Assembly (NCBI GenBank): GCA_030248215.1
Contig: JASANG010002252.1
Span: forward strand, 1-64,000
DNA from: Enoplolaimus lenunculus
Taxonomy: Eukaryota > Nematoda > Enoplea > Enoplida > Thoracostomopsidae
Reading direction: 5' to 3'
DNA length: 64,000 bases
The notes under the pieces were generated by a model that was not told where the DNA came from, did no database searches, and saw only the letters and a list, made by a program, of their open reading frames with translations. A program made the translations under genes and the position numbers. Positions 1 through 18,819 of this stretch are shown here, one piece after another (position 1 is the first letter of the stretch; the number at the start of each line of letters is the position of its first letter).

Positions 1-1022
1 GTTGCGGCGCAATTTCTCAACGTTTTCAGTTTCCCACCGAAAAACGCCAGTTGCGGCGTAATTAGCAGATTCGAAAATTTAGTATTTCAGCTCACTAGCT
101 AAACCAAAAATTAGTTGAGCATATGACTACTAGTACAGAAATCATTAAGGTTTTTTTCAAGTTTGCAACACGGAAGCTGTGACTGCTCATTTGCAAACAT
201 TGTCATTTGTTATTGACAAACCTGGTAATCAGCATGGACGTTGAAATATAGAGGTCGCAAATATTTCGGACGACGCTGAAGCAGGAAATAACAAAGCCAT
301 GGTAGTCATATATATGTAGATCTTTAACACATGTGTTAAAATGCATAATCTCTGCTTCGTTATAACGCAGTTGTAACAATAGAAACTATATATGTTGTAA
401 TTAGTTATTTGGGCTTGTAACACGACGGTTTTTTTAAAATAACGAAGCGCAGCTGCAATTTAATCACATGATCAATCACGGTAACTGATGTTATTTATTG
501 CCGTGGTTTTGAGAAAATGAAAACGTTAGCGGTGTAAATAGAACTCTCCTTTACACATTTCCATCCTCGTTTGAAGTAGGCATGCTTTGTGGCAGTTTGT
601 GGTCAGCAATGGATTGTTTTCGGCGAACAAACACTGACTTGTTTTCTCATTATGGAAGTTAAATTTTTGTGTTACATTAGCGAGCCGAGTTTGGGTCGTG
701 AGCAGCGCCCGTTAAGACATTGCAAGTAAAGAACTTCGCCCAAACTGATCAAGGTAAGAAAATAGCTGCTAAACTTATTCTCCGTATCACGCTTCTACGT
801 AAATATGAGTGCTAATTTTACTTGCATTTCTAAAGTTACGGTATAGCGAGAGTTATTTCAGCAATAACTCCGAGCGGCTTTATCATGGAATGTGCAAGAA
901 GCAACAAAGATTTTAGAGTGATTAGCGCTGAAATTTAAAACTTTACAGCACTCAAAATACATTTTCTGAATAGCACTAGCAGTTTGCAAGCTATAGCTTG
1001 AAAAGTGCATCACAATTTTGTC

Positions 1023-1205
1023 CAATCTATAGAACATGTCCGTAGCAGTAATATAAGCATATTCCTGAAATTATAAGCCTTAGCGCAAGGGTAAGAATGA
1101 GCTTATACTTAAACCTAAGCCGAAACCTAAGCCGAAAGCCGAACAAAACATTTGTCTAAAGCACAAGCTTACTCTATTGCAGTTTCACAGGAAAACGTTC
1201 GGCAG
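1023..1205. repeat. Degenerate copy of the GGCCCATG-ended MITE
   Basis: It has the same order of blocks as the better copies at 22508 and 25163. These are an end resembling TATAGAACATGTCCG, a tract rich in CCTAAGCC-type units, TCTAAAGCACAAGCTTACTC, and an end resembling AGGAAAACGTTCGGC. No clean target duplication was seen. Confidence 0.6.
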
Positions 1206-1826
1206 CTGATTTTTAAGTGGACCTCAATTTTATATTGAAATTTGTTTATTGCATTTATGCAGCTAGACGTTACCTCGCGGCGCCAGTAGGATCGATGGCA
1301 AGCGAACATGATTTTATTGCTCAATGTCGAACATCGCGACGGACTCTTGTTGCTGTATGTAAAGAGAAACCTGAAATGCATACAAACTTTTTACTGAATA
1401 AAACACGCAGTTTAAAGTAAGAATCCGGTTGATTATACCATTTGGTACTACCTGAGCCAATAGTTTAAGTTGATTTTTACATAACATTACACGAATTTCA
1501 GCATTTTAATTTGTTTTCATGTTCGATCAAATTTTGTCGGCAAGTCACATTCTAAGTCTTACGCGAGTTTCCAAATCCAACTAATGCTTGTTATATGTGC
1601 AATATATTGGTTGTCTATTCACTACAGTGCCGTGTGATTTGAATGGAAGTTTTACGTCATTTCTCTTCTTTACTTCTATGTATATATTTTTGACGTCAAG
1701 TGCGTAAATCAAGACCAGTGCTTGATCGGTATTGAAGCAACTATAGAATTTAATTTTTTGAATATTTATGTATTGACTACGTTTTCGGTTAGCTACGTCT
1801 TAGATTTCCACTTATGAGTAGCGTAG

Positions 1827-1975
1827 GGCCGGATCGTTTTTCCGCAAGACTAAGCTTAAATTTCAGGCTAATTTTTTAGCATAAGTTCGGTTCAGGTAAT
1901 ATGCCTAAGCTTAGTTAACAGTTTGTACACTGAGGTTTACACTTAAGAATATGTTTATGCTGCTGTACGGGCCCT
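1827..1975. repeat. Degenerate MITE copy, opposite orientation
   Basis: It starts GGGCCGGATCGTTTTTCCG, followed by AAGACTAAGCTTAA, and ends CTGTACGGGCCC, matching the ends of the GGCCC family. The interior has TTAGGC-like fragments. It is diverged and has no clear target duplication. Confidence 0.5.
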
Positions 1976-2293
1976 CAGCTATGTTTGGGTTTTGGTGTCG
2001 GACGAGCTATTCTTAACAGAGCAAAAAAATATCAAAACAATTAGTAATGAAATGGTGGATGTTACTATTTAGATTCGCTTATTTTATTGAGTACTATGAT
2101 ATGATAGAACACTGCTGTTTAATTAAGGGACTGCGTAGAACTCTACAATATGTCTGCTGTTTGATATGACATGCTGTTTGATATGACATATCAACATGTT
2201 AATAAAAAAGAGATTGTATTTTTAGTTACTATCTGATAGAAATTAGTTTCTTGATACGCAACGCTAACTATTCTGCGTTTAACGGAGTTATGA

Positions 2294-2388
2294 TGTATAG
2301 TTAGGGCGAAGCTGATCCAGTGCTCTGAGAATTGGCAAGCTTATCCAGTGCTCTGAGAATTGGCAAGCTGCTTTGAGAACTTGCAAGG
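2294..2388. repeat. Short tandem duplication, about 34-bp unit
   Basis: The unit ATCCAGTGCTCTGAGAATTG followed by GCAAGCT occurs twice in a row, then a degraded third partial copy follows (CTTTGAGAACTTGCAAGG). Confidence 0.75.
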
Positions 2389-2408
2389 ATCCATATATAT
2401 CATGTATA

Positions 2409-2512
2409 CTGCGTTAGTAAATCACTAATTCAGTCAACTGTACAAACAATTTTTACTGAAACTGTGAATAATAATACAAACAGGCATACTGCAACTAAAG
2501 TTAACAGTCATA
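2409..2512. repeat. Dispersed repeat shared with 19383-19482
   Basis: The block with CAATTTTTACTGAAA, then ACAAACAGGCA and AAAGTTAACAGTCAT, recurs near 19383-19482 with small differences. It marks the left edge of an unnamed interspersed repeat that here adjoins the minisatellite. The family was not recognised. Confidence 0.6.
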
Positions 2513-2542
2513 CACCCCTTACCGTCCAGTTCCGACATATAA

Positions 2543-3431
2543 ATTTGAGGGACAGTTGGGAGTTGGGACAGCGGGGCAATTGGGAAATTGGGACAGCGGG
2601 ACAGTTAGGACAGCGGAATAGTTGGGACAGCGGGACAGTTGGTCGGGACAGCGGAACTGTTGGGACAGCGGGACAGTTGGACTGTTGGACGGTTGGGACA
2701 CCAAAACAGTTGGGACAACGGGAAAGTTGGAACAACGGGACAGTTGGAACAGTAGGACAGTTTGGACAGCGGTACAGTTGGGACAGCGGTACAGTTGGGA
2801 TAGTGGGACAGTTGGGGCTGCGAGACAGTTGGGACAGTGGAGCAGTTGGGATATGGGACAGTTCGCACATTTGGGACAGCGGGACAGTTTGGACAGCGGA
2901 ACAGTTGAGACAGCGGGACAGTTGAGACAGTTGGGAAAACGGGACAGTTCTCACAGTTGTGACAGTGGGACAGCGGGACAGTTCGGACAGCGGGAGAATT
3001 GGGACAGCGGGACAGTTGGGACAGCGGAAAAGTTGGGACAGTTGGGATAGCGGGACAGTGTGACAGCGGAACAGTTGAGACAGTTAGGACAGCAGAACAG
3101 TTGGGACAGCGAGACAGTTGGATATAATTGGACCGTTGGAAGATCAAGACAGTTGGGACAACGGGAAAGTTGGGACAGCGGGATAGTTGGGACAGCGGGA
3201 CAGTTTGAAAAGCGGGACAGTTGGGATAGTGTAGCAGTTGGGACTGCGGGACAGTTGGGACAGTGGAGCAGTTGGTATACGGCACAGTTCGCACAATTGG
3301 GACAGCGGGACAGTTGGGATAGCGGGACAGTTGGGACAGCGGTTCAGTTGGGACAGCGGAACAGTTGAGAGGGCAGGACAGTTAGGACTGTTGGGACAGT
3401 GGGACAGTTGAGACAGTCGGGACAGCGGGAC
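2543..3431. repeat. 9/18-bp minisatellite (GGACAGYNG units)
   Basis: About 890 bp of alternating 9-mers, mainly GGACAGTTG and GGACAGCGG, form an 18-bp higher unit with scattered changes. Because 9 and 18 are multiples of three, stop-free frames persist on both strands (up to 229 codons) and encode periodic nonsense. I treat all of these as artefacts. The array ends exactly where a foldback element terminus begins, which has lost its outermost bases. Confidence 0.92.
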
Positions 3432-5460
3432 AGATCAAGGGCTTCCACTTTTCCAGGGTGGAAAACTTACGACCAGGAGTGCATCGCAGCCAGTTCTGTA
3501 TGACGACCTGATTTTTCACTGGTTGGTAGGAAAAATCGCCGGCATAGGTTTTGCTGTGGAAAAGTGGAAAATTCATAAGCCTGCATATTCCCTGGTTCGG
3601 TAGGGAAAAATCTGTAGTGTAAAGTTTGTTTAGAAAACGGGAAAAGTGGAAAATTTAAAAGCTTACATTATTCCTCGGTTGGTAGGGAAAATTTGAAGCA
3701 TAGGTTTTGGTTGGAAAACGGGAAAAGTGGAAAATTTAAACGCTTTGATTTTCCCTTGGTTGGTAGGGAAAATCTGTAGTGTAAAAGTTTGTTTGGAAAC
3801 CGGAAAAAGTGGAAATTTTAAAAGCTTACATTATTCCTGGGTTCGTAGGGAAAATTTGAAGCATAGGATTTGGTTGGAAAAGAGGAAAAGTGGAAAATTC
3901 GAACGCCTTGGTTTTTTCTGTTGGTAGGGAAAATCTGTAGTGTAAAAGTTTGTTTGGAAAACGGAAAAAGTGGAAATTTTAAAAGCTTACATTATTCCTG
4001 GGTTGGTAGGGAAAATTTGAAGCATAGGTTTTGGTTGGAAAACGGGAAAAGTGGAAAATTTAAACGCCTAGATTTTCCCTTGGTTGGTAGGGTAAATCTG
4101 TAGTGTAAAAGTGTGTTTGGAAAACGGGAAAAGTGGAAATTTTAAAAGCTTACATTATTCCTGGGTTGGTAGGGAAAATTTGAAGCATAGGTTTTGGTTG
4201 GAAAACGGGAAAAGTGGAAAATTTGAACGCCTTGATTTTCCCTGTTGGTAGGGAAAATCTGTAGTGTAAAAGTTTGTTTGGAAAACGGAAAAAGTGGAAA
4301 TTTTAAAAGCTTACATTATTCCTGGGTTGGTAGGGAAAATTTGAAGCATAGGTTTTGGTTGGAAAACGGGAAAAGTGGAAAATTTAAACGCCTAGATTTT
4401 CCCTTGGTATGTAGGGAAAATCTGCAGCATAGGTTTTGGTTGGAAAACGGAAAAATAGAAAAATTTAAACGCCTAAATTTACCCTGGGTTGGTTGGAAAA
4501 TTCTGAAGCATTGGTTTTGTTTTTAAAACGGGAAAAGTGGAAAATTTCTACGTCTAGATTTCCCCTTGGTTGGAAGGGAAAATGTAAAGCATAGCTTTTG
4601 TTTGGAAAATGGGAAAAGTAGAAAATTCCAATGGAACGATTTAACAACACATAGCAGATATTTGCTAAAATTAACAAGTTAAATATCATTTCAACGACCT
4701 GATTTCACCTCACCTGCGACATCATCTCCGGTTCCGGCTACTTTTGTTCACTTCCGGCTCCGGATCTGGCATTTTTCTATTTGCATTTATATCCTACAAA
4801 CTAATAGGAAAGATATTTGACACTGGTGAAAACAAGAAAACGCGGAGCGGAACAATGCAATGAAAAAAATCCACTCTCAACAGTTTAAACCTAAACGAGC
4901 AGAGGATTCACCCGAAAAAATATACGTAACTATTAAATATATCAAATTATGATAGTCCCAACAAATCATTGGTCAAAACAATATACGAACGAGGGGCCCG
5001 AGAGATGATAAGTTGACAAGTTTGAAATTTTGACGCCTTAGCGGTAAAATTTTTAATTTGTTTTAAAGACGTTGTTGGCTAATGGCCCGGAAAGCCTAGG
5101 AAACATAAATATATCAAATGGCGTCGCGACTTCCCACCCAGGGTAAATCTAGGCGTTTAAATTTTCCACTTTTCCCATTTTTCAACCAAAACCTATGTTT
5201 CATATTTTCCCTACCAACCTAAGGTGAATCTAGGTCTTTAAATTTTCCACTTTTCCCATTTTCCAACCAAAACCTATGCTTCAGATTTTCCCTGCCAACC
5301 GAAGGTACTCAGGCCTTTAACTCTTCCACTTTTCCCGTTTTCCAACCAGAACCGATGCTTACATCTTTTTTACCAACCTAAGGTAAATATAGGCCTAAAT
5401 TTTCCACTTTTCCCATTTTCCAACCAAAAACCATGCTCATATTTTCCCTCCAACCTAAGG
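3432..5460. mobile_element. Foldback-like element A, truncated at both ends
   Basis: The left terminus (AGATCAAGGGCTTCCACTTT) matches the right terminus of element B at 48259 in reverse complement, but its first dozen bases are replaced by the minisatellite. Layout: tandem array of a roughly 81-bp unit (3500-4640; key parts TTGGTAGGGAAAATCTG, GGTTTTGGTTGGAAAACGGG, AAAAGTGGAAAATTTAAA), a core (4641-5130) holding part of a CCGG-rich hAT-like element, then the same unit in reverse orientation (5131-5460). Core and flanks are near copies of element B in reverse complement. Short frames through the array have no coding meaning. Confidence 0.85.
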
Positions 5461-5584
5461 AGCAATAAGTACTGTTAACAAAGAGTCGAAAACGTATCAA
5501 AGCTTGAATTTTTTGACTTGCCCAGAAATGTAATTGCGAAAAAATATTAAAGACACACACTTGTAAAACAGTTTTATGATATTC

Positions 5585-5694
5585 GGCACCACAACCGTAA
5601 ATATCCGGCATCTGGAAGGTTTATACCGGAACCGGATATGCCTATCAAATTTTGCCGGATATTAAACCGGACCCGGATATCCCGTCGCACCCTG
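5585..5694. mobile_element. Terminal fragment of a hAT-like element
   Basis: A CCGG-rich tract (CCGGAACCGGATATGCC, ACCGGACCCGGATATCCC) ends in GTCGCACCCTG, the inverse of the CAGGGTGC terminus seen in other copies in this window. The end lies 28 bp before a KLC exon, so it supplies much of the sequence just upstream of that splice acceptor. Confidence 0.6.
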
Positions 5695-5722
5695 TCGGTT
5701 CCTAACTTTCATATTGTTGTAG

Positions 5723-13721
<7,999 letters not shown>

Positions 13722-14001
13722 ATGTTAAAATAACTACAATCAGCGAAAATTTTGATTATAGCAGAACTTAGAGTATGAACGGTTATGTTGTTCTAAAAAG
13801 TTACATGGGAAACTTGACATTTCAATTTGTCAGGGATGTCTGATTTATTGTATATAATACGTATATCTAAATTATGCATTTGCTTGCTTGCTTCTTTCGT
13901 TGTGTCAGATAATATGAGGGTGCTACGTTTGTGCCTATGCTCGCATCCAGTAAGTGTCTATGGTACCGATTTGGCCATATTGTCAATGTGGCTAGCCACT
14001 G

Positions 14002-14045
14002 AAATGGCGCAGTGGCTACTCTGCGGCGCGACGACCCTGGTTTGA
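14002..14045 (+). other. tRNA-like 5' fragment (A box)
   Basis: ATGGCGCAGTGGCTACTC matches the pol III A-box consensus, followed by a short arm and a weak B-box-like GGTTTGAAA. It is too short for a tRNA and is probably a tRNA-derived scrap. Confidence 0.3.
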
Positions 14046-14048
14046 AAA

Positions 14049-14054
14049 AATAAA
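14049..14054 (+). promoter_or_regulatory. Possible KLC poly(A) signal
   Basis: AATAAA lies 328 bp after the stop of tail form 1. This is a positional argument only. Confidence 0.35.
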
Positions 14055-15513
14055 CCTGCGTGCAGACAACTAACCCTGAGCGTTATTTGAAATATTCACA
14101 CTATCCGAATTGGTGCCGTGGTACGGCATTGAAGCGCGTAAAACTAATTGTGTAATTGTTAATCGTGTTCGGTGAAGAATAAGATTAACAAAAAGTATCA
14201 CCGTTTTAGTGTCTTAATTAAAGTAGATGTTGTATACATAATTAGCTGGAACGCTGTACAAATTATGTTTTTCTTAGGTTATAGCTTTACGTATTAAATT
14301 TGGATGGGAAATTATTCAGACATGATTGAAACGTCAGGCCTAAAAATAAATTATTTCGCACTGCAGTTGATATGATTGGGAAAAGGGTGTTTTGCTTGAG
14401 ATACCTGCCTCGATATATGGTTCGCCGCCTTACCGTAATTGTTGGCAAAGCCTAATGTTTAGTCAAGAAATTTATATCTCCAAAGAGTAAAGTAACCGTT
14501 TTCTGTCTACTTTTGGATATTTCGACAGCAACCTGATGTTATATGAACAACTGCTTGCATGTAATTTTAGAGTTGTCTTGAATATAGGTGCTCAGCGGCT
14601 TACTCCGGTGTCGTGTACACTTTCCAATTTGTTTATGCTGACACTTCGCAAAAAGGATTAGACATGCGTAGGCATTAGACTATAAGCTTACGTTTTAACC
14701 TTAAAAGTGACAGTGTACGAGAGCCTTTGAAAGTCTTACAAACAATATTTTATTTGACATGTCATACAGTGACTGTTGTTGACGCAATATGGCTATTGCT
14801 ATATTATACAATGGTGGTTTCGTCAGTTATATCAGCTTTGCCGCAGTCATCGCTTAGGTATCGCTAAACTGTTCAAAATTTCCGTCATCGCACGCTATCA
14901 TACGCGGCTTACTCGTGTACAAAAATGTACGATGACGGACAATGACAGACGGCGTTGCGCGACAACTATTATTGCTCCACCATTTAAGCTACACGTTTTT
15001 AACTGCGGAAGCATTGAATGAAAGTATGTGAATTTTTACACATTTTATAAGCCGAACTTCATTTACGTCCTGCGAAATGGTTGATTTGTAAATGCCTGTA
15101 TGCTTTTGCTCGAAAAACTATTACTAGTTTGCTAACGATCGTGTATCTTTTTTCAGAAAACTGCCCCCTAGATTTAAATAAAAATTTTGGAGACTATTTT
15201 AGGACTTTTTGCATGTATATATTTTTATATTTTATATTGTGTATATTGAAATTAAATAAAACCGATTCATTGAACTGTGGCATGCGCGAGTTGTAGTTTG
15301 TCGCTTGGTCAATTATTTTCGTTTCTTCTCTTTGGTGTTGTTCAGTTTTTGTGTGGAATTTGTGCGGCTGGCTAGATATGCAGAGTTAAGGGTGTAGCCA
15401 GGATTATGGAAAGAGGGTTATATGTATAAGGAGCGACAGGCACCAAATGCTAAAAATCGATTAAGATAAAGACAGTGTTCAAGGCATAGACTTCTGTGTC
15501 TACAAGGATCAAT

Positions 15514-15768
15514 GGTCCATGTAAAGATCAGGGGCGGTGAGTTTTTCTGTAGGACTAGAATAGAGTAAGTTTAAGCTTTAGACTAATTTTGTTCTGCTTG
15601 GCTGAGGTTTAGGCTTAGGAATATGCTCGTTCTTACGTTTAGGCTTAGGGTTAGGATTAGGATTACCTTATAATACTGTTCCGCTCTTGTTTTCTCGTTG
15701 GCCACATAAATGGGTAGAAATTTTTTGCTATAAAAAACGTTCCGCTTCTGATCTTTACATGAGCCACA
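15514..15768. mobile_element. Composite GGCCC-family MITE
   Basis: It starts GGTCCATGTAAAGATCAGGG. One right end, at 15699-15711 (TTTTCTCGTTGGCC), matches the 10170 copy; a second right end (GATCTTTACATGAGCC) lies at 15753-15768, so two copies overlap. The interior has TTTAGGCTTAGGGTTAGG. No target duplication was found. Confidence 0.75.
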
Positions 15769-16586
15769 GTCTGTATCCATTGGTGTTGTATATAAACAAA
15801 TAACTGATTGAAGATCTGATATGTGGTTCCCGGATGACTGATATCAATATGAATAAAATTTTTGGTTGCTCCTTAACGGTTAAGGTTTATGCCCATATAT
15901 AACTTGTTCTATAAATATCACGGCGTTTTTTATGCAAAGAAAGAGTGCCGTTTCACGAACTTTAGTTTTGTAATGCGTCCATAAGTGATTAATTGAAATT
16001 GTTGTGTCGGTGGTTGGAACATGGAAATCTGAAACAACTTTATACAAAATTGTTGTTTCATATCCTTAAAGGCTGAAGCGTGTACGGCATTTATTTGTTC
16101 GGGCCGAGTGTAGGGGTGTGCGCATGTGAGCATTACGAACGTAAAATTGTGCGTCATATCATTCTTTACGCAAACTGCAGGCAATTTTGTTTAGAGCAAA
16201 TGTTGACTTAGCATCTTATTGTTAGCTACGAACCTACGTATTTATTCTGACAGTTTTGGGTCTCCGTAGTTTCTATATGCGATGTAGCATAGCGTACCAT
16301 TCTAATGTTAAGTGCGGATCTGATTTTTAGTAAGATAAGATATGCCTTGCGTCGTTTGAACGACGTTGATTGGTTGTAAAGAAATTAAAATGGCACTCGA
16401 AGCGGTTAATGAAAAGTGCTATTCTACAAGAGTATTCCATTTTATTAGTTGCTTTATGTTTCTACAGTGGCATTTTCACTGTTTTTTGGTTTTCAAATTT
16501 TCGTTAGCTTTTCAAAATTGTTTCGCTGTGTTTTCTCCTGCTTTGTTTGTAGCTGCCTGTTTTTCATTTGTGTGTATATATGTCAG

Positions 16587-16877
16587 GTGCTGTCCTCGCG
16601 AACCGTTTTGCCATTTTCGATATCGTCCGATTTTGTGACTGCACCGAATGGAAATATTATGTCACGTTGCGAATCGTCATCAGCAACGGCGGTATCCTTG
16701 GGCCTTGGTGGCCAATTTCGTGAACAGTTGCGGAAAAGTTCGTCAAAACTGCTTGCCAGGTTCAAGGATACACTCAGTCCGTCGGAGCAACAGCCATCGA
16801 CGTCTGCAGACGCAATCAGTGATCAGAACAACTGGCGACTGATTTTGCGTCGAGACGGGTATTGCGACGAAAGGTAA
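16587..16877 (+). CDS. KLC: Candidate alternative KLC C-terminal exon (tail form 2)
   Basis: Acceptor TATATATGTCAG, phase zero, compatible with the donor at 12152. It encodes 96 residues ending CDER then TAA. The segment GGQFREQLRKSSSKLLARFK strongly resembles the conserved KLC tail pattern with a basic helix and paired serines (RxALRRSSExLxxKLQ type). The stop codon overlaps a donor-like AGGTAAAG, so the exon could also be internal in another isoform. Use with the main gene is inferred from phase and similarity; transcript evidence is lacking. Confidence 0.6.
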   Translation: MLSSRTVLPFSISSDFVTAPNGNIMSRCESSSATAVSLGLGGQFREQLRKSSSKLLARFKDTLSPSEQQPSTSADAISDQNNWRLILRRDGYCDER

Positions 16878-16964
16878 AGGGCTCTTTTGTAGTTTTCCCT
16901 AATGTGCAAAAAGTTCTCATCCGCAAATGGCACATGTACAGCTGGGGACAGTAACAGTAGTCAG

Positions 16965-17069
16965 TATATTTCTAAGGCTCGTCTAAGCTTTGATTGTATA
17001 GCTAAGTCTGGGTCTAAGTTTAAACAATACCTTGCCGATGCGGGAGGAATAATACCACAAAAGTGTCTG
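16965..17069 (+). CDS. Possible small alternative KLC exon
   Basis: A 35-codon stretch with phase zero at both ends, acceptor AGTAGTCAG and donor CTG followed by GTAAGG. It reads YISKARLSFDCIAKSGSKFK and QYLADAGGIIPQKCL, which is amphipathic and protein-like. There is no firm family match, and it may be chance. Confidence 0.25.
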
Positions 17070-17253
17070 GTAAGGTTGGCAAATACTTCGGTGGTAACAG
17101 GTAAATGAGGTGGTTGCAAATGTTGGGGCCAGAATGTCGTGTTTTGTTCAATCTAAGACAACTCGTCGCTTGTCGACTTGCCGCACGACACCTGTCGAAG
17201 CTTAAGTCTATTACGGTCACGCATTGTAAGAGCTTGTGTCAATAGCTGTTGTG

Positions 17254-17660
17254 CAGGGTGCAATCGAAATTCTGATTCCGATCAGAATTCCGATTCAAAA
17301 CGAGTTCTGAGTCTGAATCCGATTCCGACTACACAATCAATCGGAATCGGAATCGTGAAGTTTTTATTTTCATCCTACTTATTGACGTGATACACTGCAT
17401 AAAAATTCTGTATTTATCTATTAAATTGCTTTCGATGACTTAACTGATCAATAATTGCTTGTAGTTTAGCTTTGCAGAAGCAAAAATCAGCACCAATTTG
17501 ATCATGCGACCTATTTGTAAATTGTTGTCAGCCAACAGACACCTTAAATCAATATTGTATTTGTCAATACAAGTAATATATCCGTAAAGTCACAAATTTC
17601 TAGTTTCGATTCCGATTGCAATTCCGGTATAAGTTTGTTGTTCCGGTTCCGGTACAATCC
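17254..17660. mobile_element. GATTCCGAT-rich repeat with CAGGGTGCAA end
   Basis: It begins GCAGGGTGCAATCGAAATTC, followed by many GATTCCGAT/ATCGGAATC words, and ends with CCGGTTCCGGTACAATCC. It looks like another member of the CAGGGTGC-ended group, but the second terminus is unclear. The rest of 17070-18050 has no gene. Confidence 0.45.
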
Positions 17661-18057
17661 AGTTCCGCTTTTCACTCTGCGGTTGTGTAAAAGTTAAGTT
17701 GTAGGTAGCTGCTTTGGTTATAAATTTTAAGTCTAAAATAAAGGCATTCGTTTTTTATTGTCTTGAATTCATATTATTTGCAAGCTCTGCGCCTTGTTCT
17801 TGGTTCGTTTCGGGTTTTTCTTACGTTTGCTTAAGTTTACTGCGTTTTGTACATGCAAATGTAGTTTAATTTGGCTAGCAGTCCAGGTCCGAAATAGCTG
17901 GTGCTTGGTGCTATCGCAGTTATTTTGTGTACATTAAATGTATTTTGTGTGCAACTATTACTTCAAACTATACATTACGATAAGTGCAAGTGATGTTATC
18001 CTTGTCGGAACTACACGGTCTGGGCAACCCCTGTTCGAAATTTTGCTTAAAGTTAAG

Positions 18058-18132
18058 GACCACGTCGGGAATCGAACCTCGGCCCTCATGCACTCGAATC
18101 AGGCATGCTATCACTGCACCATGTGGTTGATT
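18058..18132 (-). other. tRNA-like sequence, probably tRNA-derived repeat
   Basis: On the minus strand a near A-box (TGGTGCAGTGATAGC), a perfect B-box (GGTTCGATTCC) and tRNA spacing are seen. The anticodon-loop position reads CTGATTC. The acceptor stem pairs poorly, so I prefer a tRNA pseudogene or SINE head to a working tRNA. Confidence 0.45.
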
Positions 18133-18383
18133 GCGACAACTTCATACTCCGGTATTGTATGGCAATTATTTTACGCTACATACACTTACCGTCCACATAT
18201 ACCGACAATCTTAACTTTTTGCTGTTTTCTATTCTGCCAAACTATTTCCGTTGTATTTTTAATAGTCAATCCACATGTGTTATAAGGATCGTCATCTTAG
18301 GCATGTACACAAAAAATTCCCGAATTTTTGTCAGTATTTTAAGTAACGTATTATGTTTGTCATGACTTACGTATATATGTCGT

Positions 18384-18761
18384 AGCCCAAGTAGTAATTC
18401 AGCCCAATTCCGAATCGGGTTAGTCCAAAGTGGAACAACGGCTTAGGCTAGCCCAAGAAATCATGTCTGGTAAAGCTGCTCGTTTCTGATTGGTTACTTG
18501 GTAGCGGTAAATTAGCTTAGTAAAACAAACTGCGTGGTAGTTAACAGGTACTTAGCGATTAGTTAGCCAAACAAAAAAGAGTATTCGCATCAGCTAATCG
18601 TATTTGAGTACGGCATTAAGGTAGTAATCTATCACAAGATGTGCACTTATAACAGAGAAAGAATTACGCCGTGGGCTAGCCAAGTCGACATTCCGCGCTG
18701 GACTAGCCCAATTCGGATTTCGCTAGCCGAATTCGGATTTGGGGTGAATTACGGCTTGGGC
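18384..18761. mobile_element. Palindromic MITE (GCCCAAG ends)
   Basis: The left end GCCCAAGTAGTAATTCAGCC and the right end in reverse complement, GCCCAAGCCGTAATTCACCC, continue as inverted repeats through CCGAAT...GGGCTAGTCC. It is non-coding. Confidence 0.75.
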
Positions 18762-18819
18762 GACGGCATATATACTGTCCACTTTGTTTGCTCGACAATT
18801 TTTAGCCCATTTTACTTTG

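Larger units (their letters stand above)
1..2290. other. No gene seen; old repeat debris
   Basis: I find no exon with homology in this stretch, and its short open frames look random. If the kinesin light chain gene begins upstream, this is part of its first intron(s) or 5' flank. I looked for the KLC coiled-coil exons here and did not find them. Two degenerate MITE copies lie inside (listed separately). Confidence 0.5.
13722..16586 (+). other. KLC 3' region or intron to the alternative last exon
   Basis: If the exon at 16587 is used, this is intron for that isoform. It contains an AATAAA at 14049-14054, a tRNA-like fragment at 14002 and MITE sequence at 15514-15768. I see nothing else recognisable. 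Confidence 0.5.

Noticed and set aside
2464-3368. Long open frames on both strands (up to 229 codons)
   Set aside because: They are translations of a 9/18-bp minisatellite. Periodicity divisible by three explains the lack of stops.
3727-4526. Repeated frames reading like MVGKICSVKVCLENGKSG
   Set aside because: They come from the 81-bp tandem units of a foldback element, with no initiation context or family similarity.
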